A stretch of DNA of 64,000 nt from Lautropia dentalis (GTDB lineage Bacteria; Pseudomonadota; Gammaproteobacteria; Burkholderiales; Burkholderiaceae_E): NCBI RefSeq assembly GCF_003892345.1, contig NZ_RRUE01000002.1:1320619-1384618 (forward strand). The letters run 5' to 3'. Below are positions 9,336 through 16,626 of the stretch, one piece after another. How positions within the stretch are numbered: position 1 is the first letter of the stretch; each line of letters begins with the position of its first letter. The position numbers were made by a program, and so were the translations under genes. The notes beneath the pieces were generated by a model, which worked only from the letters and a program-made list of their open reading frames with translations, did no database searches and was not told the origin of the DNA.

Positions 9336-10465
9336 TCTATTTCCGATGCCTTCTGGTTCGCGGATGCCCGGTCGCCAGCCATGCTGGCATGTCTTCTGTT
9401 CCCCTTCGTGACGGCCAGTGACAGCGCAGCCAGACTGGCTTCCATGCGCAGCTCCCGCTCGTAGTTCTTGTAGCGCATCCAGTTCTCCAGTGCTGCCATG
9501 CGGTTGGCTTCGGCCAGAAGACCACGCATGCGCTGCATGGCCATGCGTTGTGCCCACTCTCTGCCGCGCTCACCGCCGAAATACTGGTTGACGGCGTCTT
9601 TCATCAGCTCATTGGGCGATTTGCCGTTCAGTTCCTTCGTGCGTGTGTTGTCTGCGTCGATTTTTGAGAAGCTGAGCGCGGGGCTGGACATCAGTGAGTC
9701 CTTGTGACTCTTGTCCAGAAAATACTGTTCGCCCGCCGCGGTGCGACCGGCCCGCTTTTCCGTTTTCTGGTCAGGTTCGCCCAATACATGATCGATGTAC
9801 GCCTTGCGCGCTTCCGCCTTCAGGCTGTCTTCCTCCGCCGGTTCGAAGAGCAGCGCAGCATTGACATCCCCTCCGGGCACTTCGCTTTGTGTGCACACGC
9901 CTGACGCCGCTTCCGATGCGCTGCAAAACTTTTCCTTGTGCTTTCTGAGGCGATCCTGCATGACCTTTGTACGGGAGGCAACGAGTTTGCCGGGAGCGGC
10001 GTCTGCATCCGCAACCGTGCGCCTTGCACGCTGGCGGGCCATATCGAAACCCATGTCCATGGACTCCACCCGATAGGCGGTACCACATGGATCATAACCC
10101 TGGCCCGTGAGCCAGTGCACATCAGCGGTGGCGTCGGCCATGTCATCGGCAATTTCCTGGTTCTGCATGACATCGACAAGCGCCTGCCCGGAACGTACGA
10201 TCGAATCCACGACATTCTTCGATGACGCTGCGTCCTGGGCCGTTGCTATCTTGATGTACGACCGGATGTTTGCCTGGGCCTGGTCCATCTGCAGGCCGAA
10301 AGAATTCAGAAACCCAACGAGCTGGCTTCTCAGTTGTGATGAATACTCAATGACCCGTATGATGACGTCCCTCAATGCTTCGAATCCGTACATGGACTGT
10401 GCCGATACGGTAGCTGCGCTGCAGATCAGCAGGACAGTCATAAACGCCGCAATGGTTCTCTTCAT
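9332..10465 (-). CDS. Exported protein B of a three-member paralogous set
   Basis: 377 residues with a signal peptide (cleavage after 'TVSAQ'). It has the same order of motifs as the gene downstream: 'GYDPCGT' near residue 135, long helices, the Cys block 'KEKFCSASEAASGVC' and a final helical tail ending EIE. It is separated by one base from the upstream paralogue's stop and overlaps the downstream start, so the set is translated as a block. The pairing of Cys residues around the 'FC' block suggests disulfide bonding in the periplasm. Function unknown. Confidence 0.75.
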   Translation of the reverse strand: MKRTIAAFMTVLLICSAATVSAQSMYGFEALRDVIIRVIEYSSQLRSQLVGFLNSFGLQMDQAQANIRSYIKIATAQDAASSKNVVDSIVRSGQALVDVMQNQEIADDMADATADVHWLTGQGYDPCGTAYRVESMDMGFDMARQRARRTVADADAAPGKLVASRTKVMQDRLRKHKEKFCSASEAASGVCTQSEVPGGDVNAALLFEPAEEDSLKAEARKAYIDHVLGEPDQKTEKRAGRTAAGEQYFLDKSHKDSLMSSPALSFSKIDADNTRTKELNGKSPNELMKDAVNQYFGGERGREWAQRMAMQRMRGLLAEANRMAALENWMRYKNYERELRMEASLAALSLAVTKGNRRHASMAGDRASANQKASEIE

Positions 10466-10466
10466 G

Positions 10467-11246
10467 TCATTCCCCCGTCATGACGGGAGACCGGCGGCTG
10501 GCGGCCTGTCCGACGTAGGTTCCGGCAACCAGTGACGAAACCGCTGTCTGGGCCAGCGACGTCAGCCGGTTGCGATCACACGCAGCCCCTTCACACTCGA
10601 TCACCTCGTCCCCCGGCCCGGCACTGGCCAGCTCGGCATAATCGTAGGCGGCGTTCTCTGCTTCCGGTGACAGCGTTTCGGACGAGTATGCCGCCGCATA
10701 GTTCCTGTTCCAGCCCTGCATGCCATTGCCTCTGAGTTCGCAGATTCCCTGTTTGGCCTCGGACACGGTGCAATACTCACTTTTCAGTTTTTCCCTGATC
10801 TGGCGACTGGTTTGCGCGCCGCTGCGCTGGCGGCTGTCGGCAAAGCTCTGCATCAGTTTGGCGGCATCCAGCGTAGCCTGTTGCCGTGCACGCATTTCAA
10901 GGTCGGCGTGCTCCAGTGCGACACAGCCAATGGACTGCGGCTGCCCGGTTGCCACACCATGGTCGCGAATGGCATCGGTCAGGCGTTCCTGCTTGCGGAT
11001 GAGGTCGAACGCGTCGGCAAGCTGCTGATTCGACTTCTGCTGCGTCTCGACCTGCCGGTCGGCGCTTACCCGCGTCTGGTTGGCCACCAGCTTCCAGTAT
11101 GTGCCCTCCGACAGCATTGCCCTTATGGATTCGATGACGGTATGCCAGCTGGTTTGCGCATTGACCAGGGAGCTGGCTCCAAGAATGGCCACGCCAAGGG
11201 CAGCTCCGGCTGCTGCCTGTAGGGTCCTGCGTCCGTTGTCCTTCAT
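10467..11246 (-). CDS. Exported protein C of a three-member paralogous set (short form)
   Basis: 259 residues from ATG 11246 (a GTG at 11252 in the same frame is an alternative). The signal peptide ends about 'SLVNAQ'. It keeps the N-terminal helical region, a 'SIGCVALEHADLEMRARQ' motif aligned with the NPC/DPC motifs of its paralogues, and the Cys block 'KSEYCTVSEAKQGICE', but it lacks most of the C-terminal tail and is ~120 residues shorter. It starts two bases after the upstream stop. Probably arose by duplication with its two neighbours. Confidence 0.72.
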   Translation of the reverse strand: MKDNGRRTLQAAAGAALGVAILGASSLVNAQTSWHTVIESIRAMLSEGTYWKLVANQTRVSADRQVETQQKSNQQLADAFDLIRKQERLTDAIRDHGVATGQPQSIGCVALEHADLEMRARQQATLDAAKLMQSFADSRQRSGAQTSRQIREKLKSEYCTVSEAKQGICELRGNGMQGWNRNYAAAYSSETLSPEAENAAYDYAELASAGPGDEVIECEGAACDRNRLTSLAQTAVSSLVAGTYVGQAASRRSPVMTGE

Positions 11247-11248
11247 GA

Positions 11249-12355
11249 TCACTGCCGCCGGTTGAACAGGTTCTGGAACCGCCCGAACATCGAGTCGGAC
11301 TCTTCTTCCCCGGACTGCTCAGGCTGCTGGTCAGCCCTGTCGTACTGCTCCGGCTCTGGCGTCGCGGGCGTGGTACCAGTCTGCGCGGCCGCATCCGGTT
11401 CGGCGCCATGGTTGCCATTTTGATCGTTCTGATGCCTCTCCTGAATCTGCCTTTGCGTGTCGTAGAGCCTGTCATTGAACTGTTCCTGGGCACGGTTCAT
11501 GGCATCGGTAACACTTTTCGTCACGTTGTCCGGAACCTTGCCGTCCTCGAGGCTTACGCCACCACTGCCTTCACCAGAGGACACCCCCTTCGTGCGAAGG
11601 GACTTCTGCTGCGCGCCGTTCTGTTCCTGCTGCGCGTTGTTCTGGTTCTGCTGACGGTTCATGAACTCCTGAACGCTGCCTGGCACCTCCTCGTTCTGCT
11701 GCTGCAGTTGCGGCGGCACCTCGGGGTTGGCGAGATTCTGTGGCAGTGTTGCGGGTGGGACATTGACGGCGTTACGGTTCACGTCATAGGTGCCCGTGCG
11801 CTCTGGTCGGGCATCCCGGTAGACATTGCCCAGCTCCGGATCCAGACCCTGCATGCCTTCGCGGATCATGCCGTTGGTCAATCCATTGAGGTCTGCTATC
11901 TGGTTGACATCTTCGATAGTGCGATTGACCGGTGTCATGACCCGAGTGCCCAGATTGCGCGCCGTCGAGCATACTTTTCGTTTTGCCCATTTGCCCAATG
12001 CATCCCGCACACGCCCCCAGATCGCATCGACACTAGGGATATGGTCGGACAGGTCGACCATCTCGCCCAGGTCACCGAAGCAGTCGCTGTCGTTGAACAT
12101 GGCGTCCGTATCGATGGCCGTGGCTGCAATGCGCGTATGCACCCGCACTGCCTCGTTGATGGCGTAGCCGATGGTTCCGGGCGTGCGCCCTTCGGCGCAG
12201 TTGGCGGCGGCGTCCCGGTAGGCGCCCGCTATATCCGGGTCGTCGGCAGCTGCCGCTCCCGCGCCCATATGAACAACCAGCAACACCCCCGCCAGCCCCG
12301 CAAACACCAAACGCCGTTTGCAGTGATGCCTGCCCGTGAATACTTCATGAGCCAT
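11249..12355 (-). CDS. Exported Gln/Asn-rich protein of the operon
   Basis: 368 residues. The N-terminus is basic ('HHCKRR') followed by a hydrophobic signal ending about 'GAAAA'. The mature N-terminal domain (~150 residues, several Cys) is followed by a long Gln/Asn/Pro-rich disordered segment ('QQQNEEVPGSVQEF', 'NRQQNQNNAQQEQNGAQQ') and an acidic Gln-rich tail. I chose ATG 12355 because AAGGGG sits six bases upstream; ATG 12370 is in frame too. It overlaps the upstream gene by 11 bases. No family recognised; probably periplasmic and part of the same apparatus as the three paralogues downstream. Confidence 0.7.
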   Translation of the reverse strand: MAHEVFTGRHHCKRRLVFAGLAGVLLVVHMGAGAAAADDPDIAGAYRDAAANCAEGRTPGTIGYAINEAVRVHTRIAATAIDTDAMFNDSDCFGDLGEMVDLSDHIPSVDAIWGRVRDALGKWAKRKVCSTARNLGTRVMTPVNRTIEDVNQIADLNGLTNGMIREGMQGLDPELGNVYRDARPERTGTYDVNRNAVNVPPATLPQNLANPEVPPQLQQQNEEVPGSVQEFMNRQQNQNNAQQEQNGAQQKSLRTKGVSSGEGSGGVSLEDGKVPDNVTKSVTDAMNRAQEQFNDRLYDTQRQIQERHQNDQNGNHGAEPDAAAQTGTTPATPEPEQYDRADQQPEQSGEEESDSMFGRFQNLFNRRQ

Positions 12356-12863
12356 CCCTTTCCCCTTCATCGACCGACAGGTTCATGATCCGTTCGATCT
12401 CCCCAAGCCGCTCCCGCGAAAACACCCTGGCCAGAACCCCGGCCCTCTCCAGCGCCACCAGCCGTCTCTGCATGACCAGCTTCTCGAGAAGCACGGGATC
12501 ATTTTCAAAATCTTCGCCGGCAAGCTGCATGGCGGCCAGCGCCTGCGGATTGTGCCGGGTGATGTAGTCGGTCACGTAGACAGAGCGGCTGGTTGTGAGA
12601 TGCGCGAGGACTCGCACCAGTTCCCCGGGGGCATAATCCAGCACTTCGATGTTCTGCTGAATGGCAGACCCCAGCCGGGCAAGCGTCCAGGCCACATCTG
12701 CTGCGTGTGCATCTTCGGTGTGTTCGTGATCAAACGCCCAGCTGTCAACGGCATCCATCCCGGCCAGATAATTCAGGCCGGCCTTGCTGCCCAGCAGCGC
12801 GGAAAAATGCAGCGACACGGACTGTCTGCGCAGGTCAATGTCATCCCGAGACTGATCGTTCAT
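12345..12863 (-). CDS. Small soluble protein, first gene of the minus-strand operon
   Basis: 172 residues, mostly helical, no signal peptide and no membrane segment, so cytoplasmic. Unrecognised. It is the promoter-proximal gene of the seven-gene operon and is divergent from the dotA-like gene 275 bp away. It overlaps the next gene by 11 bases. Confidence 0.68.
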   Translation of the reverse strand: MNDQSRDDIDLRRQSVSLHFSALLGSKAGLNYLAGMDAVDSWAFDHEHTEDAHAADVAWTLARLGSAIQQNIEVLDYAPGELVRVLAHLTTSRSVYVTDYITRHNPQALAAMQLAGEDFENDPVLLEKLVMQRRLVALERAGVLARVFSRERLGEIERIMNLSVDEGERDGS

Positions 12864-13137
12864 GCGTCATGCAGCCCATTTATCCGGTTCACGCCTATAT
12901 TGTCATGCAATTCATGCCCGCATTCAAGGTTTTGCCTGATTTGCTGGCGTGCCTTTTCCGGCAGTCAGGTCATTGCATCGGCATACGATCCCTGAAAAAT
13001 GCAAATGTGTAAATAACAAAGGAATGCGCGACAAGGACTGATGCAATTGCGTTACCTGCTCAACAGGATACGTGGTCATAACCACAGGCATACTAAAGGT
13101 CTGTGTAATCAGGTAACTTCCGGGCGGGTGATCAACC
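12864..13137. promoter_or_regulatory. Divergent promoter region between the operon and the dotA-like gene
   Basis: This 274-bp non-coding stretch must hold both divergent promoters. It is AT-richer around 12995-13030. Small dyads are visible in the dotA-proximal part: CCTG-N5-CAGG near 13058-13070, and CACAG-N13-CTGTG around 13083-13105. Either could be an operator. I see no convincing sigma-70 box pair. Confidence 0.4.
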
Positions 13138-15603
13138 ATGCAAATGCCATTGAACCCCTGTGATGGTCTCGATGACTGCGTTCGTGAAGAGACATCCATC
13201 GGCCTGCTCAGGTCGGTGTTCGGGTCGACCATCGACAACCTGATCAGCGGAAATGACCCGGCGGGTGCAGCCGGGCAAACGGAGATTCTGCCGGCCATGC
13301 TCGGCTACTTCAACGGGGGTCTTGCCATTGTTGGCGGGCTGCTGCTGCTGGGGATCATGACCATAGGGGTGGCCAACAGTGCCAACGATGGAGAGGTGTT
13401 TGGCAGGAACTGGAACCCGACGTGGACCGTTGCGCGGATGGTGGCGGGCATGGGGATGCTGCTGCCGACGACGGCGGGTTTCAGTTTTGCGCAGGTATTC
13501 GTGCTGATGGTGGCGCTGTGGGGAGTGGGGCTGGCCAATGGGGTGTACAAGGTTGGGATAGAGATGGGGATTCTTGCGCCGGAGAGTGCGGTGCAGGGTA
13601 TCAATCACCCGGGGTCCTTCTATGGGATGCGCTCGTTTGCGCAGAAGTACGTGATGTCGGCGTACTGTGCAAGGGCGGCCAATGAGGTGTTTGGGGAGCA
13701 CGGAGGGGCGTCGAATATTCCCAAGGTGGGCATCAATCGCGATACCAGGGATCGCCGCGTCGATCTGGGCAACAGCCGATACGATGTCTATGAATTCAAG
13801 GATCGCAACAAGGAAAGCGATCTTGCGGGACTGGAGCCGATCTGCGGGGAGTTGCGGATAGCGGCCCAGCCGCCTGAAGCGACGGATCAGGGGGACAATG
13901 GCAACGCCCAGGCTTCGCGCACACTGGCGCGGATAGGTCGTGAGACCTACACCATCAAGCGTTCGGCAATCAGGACATTGATGGGAGATCTTGACAAGTG
14001 GGTTGAGAGCTGGCCTTACGATGCGGATCAGGATGGCTGGAGTGATGTGAAAAGCAGCCGTTTCAACGAGATTGTGCGCGCAGCGGATGCGAAGGTCGTG
14101 GCGGCGTTGCGTGGTCAGGGCCAGAATGCGGAGGGTCAGATGGACGGAGTGATCCAGCAGGTGGTTGAGGACGTCACGCGAAGTGGCTGGGCGGAGGCGG
14201 GAACCTGGTTTCAGAAAATTGGTCATATCCGGATGTCGCTGATCAACACGACGGCGGCGTCGGTTGCGACCATAGAGCCCTCTTTCAGGGCGGTGACCGA
14301 CAAGGATGATGCGCGGCAGGAGCTGTTCGAGCGGACGGTGAATCTGGGTAGCAAGACGCTGATCAAGGCGTTTCGCAGGGATGGAGAAGAGATCGGAGAT
14401 GCGAACCCCACGCCGGCGAGGTTCGACAATCTGTTCCAGGACATCGGCACGGACGGCGGCAGGGCGCCGGACATCACGGGATTCAAGTCGATGCTGACGG
14501 ACAAGCTGAACTCGACGTCGAACCGGTGGATTCAGGAGGTCACGAGCATCGTGACCGGAGCCAATGGTGGCGGTAACTCCTTTCTGGAAAGACAGGCGCG
14601 ACAGTTGGCCGAGATCATGTGCGGGGAGAACAACCGCATCGGTGGTGCGATCAACCGGATGAAGTGCGTGGGGGACATGATCACGGCAGCAAGATCGCAG
14701 CTGTACATTCTGGATGCGGATCTCAAGAGCGAGTTTTCGCTGCTTCGCGGCGTGACGGGCGCACTTTCTTCCATTCCCGTCGTGGGAGGCGTCTCGAAGG
14801 TGGCAGATGTGGTGTGGGACTGGTTTCTGGCGTTTCCGGCGATGCACATAGCGCGTCTTGGGGCCTTCATGGACCCTGTCTCGTTCATGTTTGCGGTGGT
14901 GCTGCCGTCGTTGCCGATGGTGATTTTCATGGTGGTGATCGTGGGCTGGCTGCTGGGGGTGCTGCAGACGGTGCTGGCCATTCCCTTGTGGGCACTGCTG
15001 CACATGACGCCGGAGCCGACGTTCGTGGGCAGCCAGCGCCAAGGGTATCTGCTGCTGCTGTCGCTGTTTGCGCGGCCGGCGCTGGCGGTGATCGGGCTTT
15101 TCGCGGCGATACTGATCTCGGACCCGCTGGTGACGTTTGTGGTCAATGGCTTTTTTGCCATTCGTGGAGCCATCGATGGCGGGATGGGAGACAACATCGT
15201 GCTGTACTACCTGTCGGCGGTGCCGCAGTTTCTGATGTGGATGCTGGCGCTGAGCATACTGCTGGTGGTGGTGCTGCACATGTGCTTTGCGCTGCCGCAG
15301 ACGCTGCCCGGAGCGGTGTTGCAGTGGATAGGTGCGGGGGTGACGGACCTGGGCGAGAGTGGAGCGATGGGCAAGATTCAGGGGGGGCTGGCATCGACCA
15401 GTCTGCCAGTGGACAGGAGCCGGGAGGAGGCGAAGAAGGAAAGGGCGCAGCTGCAGCGTGATGAAAGGCTGGCCAGGATGATCAAGGGGGCGAAAGGCGG
15501 TGGGGGTGGTAGCAGTGGGAGCAACAAGGGGGCGTCTGACAAGGTACAGACCATGTCGGGGGACCAAGGGATTGGTGGACCGAGTTCGAAAAAGACAAAA
15601 TAA
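13138..15603 (+). CDS. DotA/TraY-family inner-membrane protein
   Basis: 821 residues. The family is the large polytopic inner-membrane protein of Dot/Icm and IncI-type conjugation systems. Here the N-terminus has two to three membrane segments: ~59-79, and the ~85-140 region with the characteristic 'WNPTWTVARMVAGMGMLLPT'. A ~400-residue loop follows, then four or five further membrane segments (~570-625, 640-665, 690-735). The C-terminal ~75 residues are basic, then Gly/Ser-rich, and cytoplasmic. In IncI plasmids TraY is also the partner read by the ExcA entry-exclusion protein. Residues ~61-439 are duplicated exactly at the window's left edge. The ribosome-binding site is weak (GGGCGGG). Confidence 0.85.
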   Translation: MQMPLNPCDGLDDCVREETSIGLLRSVFGSTIDNLISGNDPAGAAGQTEILPAMLGYFNGGLAIVGGLLLLGIMTIGVANSANDGEVFGRNWNPTWTVARMVAGMGMLLPTTAGFSFAQVFVLMVALWGVGLANGVYKVGIEMGILAPESAVQGINHPGSFYGMRSFAQKYVMSAYCARAANEVFGEHGGASNIPKVGINRDTRDRRVDLGNSRYDVYEFKDRNKESDLAGLEPICGELRIAAQPPEATDQGDNGNAQASRTLARIGRETYTIKRSAIRTLMGDLDKWVESWPYDADQDGWSDVKSSRFNEIVRAADAKVVAALRGQGQNAEGQMDGVIQQVVEDVTRSGWAEAGTWFQKIGHIRMSLINTTAASVATIEPSFRAVTDKDDARQELFERTVNLGSKTLIKAFRRDGEEIGDANPTPARFDNLFQDIGTDGGRAPDITGFKSMLTDKLNSTSNRWIQEVTSIVTGANGGGNSFLERQARQLAEIMCGENNRIGGAINRMKCVGDMITAARSQLYILDADLKSEFSLLRGVTGALSSIPVVGGVSKVADVVWDWFLAFPAMHIARLGAFMDPVSFMFAVVLPSLPMVIFMVVIVGWLLGVLQTVLAIPLWALLHMTPEPTFVGSQRQGYLLLLSLFARPALAVIGLFAAILISDPLVTFVVNGFFAIRGAIDGGMGDNIVLYYLSAVPQFLMWMLALSILLVVVLHMCFALPQTLPGAVLQWIGAGVTDLGESGAMGKIQGGLASTSLPVDRSREEAKKERAQLQRDERLARMIKGAKGGGGGSSGSNKGASDKVQTMSGDQGIGGPSSKKTK
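13319..14454 (+). repeat. Long exact inverted repeat, right arm (inside dotA-like gene)
   Basis: Reverse complement of 1-1136. The true right boundary is unknown because the left arm runs off the window edge. The left boundary is sharp: 13318 does not match 1137. The repeat covers the N-terminal membrane segments and most of the periplasmic loop, and leaves out the first ~60 codons. Confidence 0.92.
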
Positions 15604-15734
15604 ATTTGAGAGAAGATGAGAATTGAGATGCCATTTGGCAAATTGAAATGTATTGCCTCCCACCAGATCAGTTATATCATGTATTAAACCTTGCCCTTGG
15701 CCGAAGGAGAAACGCCCATGCGACGCAAATTCAA

Positions 15735-16229
15735 TTAAAGGGCACTAATAATGAATTCAAACATTTTAGGGGATGTTCTCATAAAGGATGGATCAGAATG
15801 AAGGGGAATTTTAATAAATCCATCCCGCACAGACTCGACAACTTCCTTTTTATAGTTTTTTATAAAAACCTTACGGATATGAGAAGCAGCCTTAGGGTTT
15901 TCCTTGATGAGAGTTTCAACTGTTTCGCGAAGTGCGTTTAACGCCACAGCAGCTTTATTCCCATCGTTTCTTTCTTCATTAAAATCATCCTTCAGCTGAT
16001 CAATAATGGCATTAGCCTCATTCCATGCAATATCCGCCCCGATGCCGATGCCGCTGATCAGCCCCTCATCATTGCCCACGGATATCCCGGAGGAATAGCC
16101 TTCCTGCCGGCCGATTTCAATGCCACGGTTTCTGCCCCGGGCCTCGTATGCCCACGGATCCATCTCCAGCCCGAGCCCATAGGTGCCGCTCAGATTGATC
16201 TTGCCGCCGGCGTTGTTTGACCCGTTCAT
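15735..16229 (-). CDS. Hypothetical protein from an AT-rich patch
   Basis: 164 residues, convergent with the dotA-like gene. Residues ~30-75 are a run of Gly-spaced short helices (G-x3-G pattern: 'GRNRGIEIGRQEGYSSGISV', then 'GLISGIGIG'), a pattern seen in Yae1-like or other amphipathic helical repeats. The rest is charged and helical. The ribosome-binding site GGGAG is nine bases before ATG 16229. The 3' half is markedly AT-rich compared with everything around it, which suggests a separate origin. Its position after the dotA-like gene recalls exclusion genes after traY in IncI plasmids, but it is on the other strand and I see no sequence support. Confidence 0.6.
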   Translation of the reverse strand: MNGSNNAGGKINLSGTYGLGLEMDPWAYEARGRNRGIEIGRQEGYSSGISVGNDEGLISGIGIGADIAWNEANAIIDQLKDDFNEERNDGNKAAVALNALRETVETLIKENPKAASHIRKVFIKNYKKEVVESVRDGFIKIPLHSDPSFMRTSPKMFEFIISAL

Positions 16230-16626
16230 GATGTGGTTCTCCCTTGTTCATGACACGCTTGCTGGCAGCCAATGCCCGTGCTGCAGGCGCACCATCGTGT
16301 TGAGCTTAACTTATCACCATCGGTCCAGTCGCGTCAATGGAACGCGGTCATAACGCAAGAACCGCACAGGGAGTGCGGTTCTTGCGTTATGTAACAAATG
16401 TTGCTAGAAGTTTTCGGTGTTCGTTCTTTCGCGGCGCGGTTTTGGGCGTTCGGCTGATTTTCTACTCTGTCGCTGTGCTTAATAAAAAAATATTGGCAAT
16501 AACCGGTGCGCTCTGACAGGTTTTGTAAATGGCGAAACTGCCTTTCTCTGGAGCGGTCCTGTTCGTTGCTGTTTCTGACTGGGCCGCCATACAATAAGGT
16601 ACAGGGTTTTTTATGGGTGTAATCGA
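16230..16626. other. Intergenic region with strong hairpin
   Basis: This ~400-bp non-coding stretch separates two divergent genes. It contains the perfect hairpin at 16349-16391 and an AT-rich stretch near 16480-16500. Promoters for both flanking genes must lie here, but no clear box pair can be assigned. Confidence 0.4.
16349..16391. terminator. Perfect 19-bp-stem hairpin, five-base loop
   Basis: Left arm CATAACGCAAGAACCGCAC (16349-16367), loop AGGGA, right arm the exact reverse complement (16373-16391). There is no T-run on either side, so it is not a standard intrinsic terminator. It lies between two divergent genes where a terminator would be unexpected. It may be an operator, a cruciform-forming site or a repeat element. 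Confidence 0.5.

Noticed and set aside
13132-15663. 843-residue frame antisense to the dotA-like gene
   Set aside because: Arg/His/Pro-rich composition, no ribosome-binding site, wholly antisense to a protein with clear family features; a high-GC shadow.
16349-16391. Hairpin as a bidirectional terminator
   Set aside because: No T-run on either side and it lies between divergent starts; kept as an unexplained structure.
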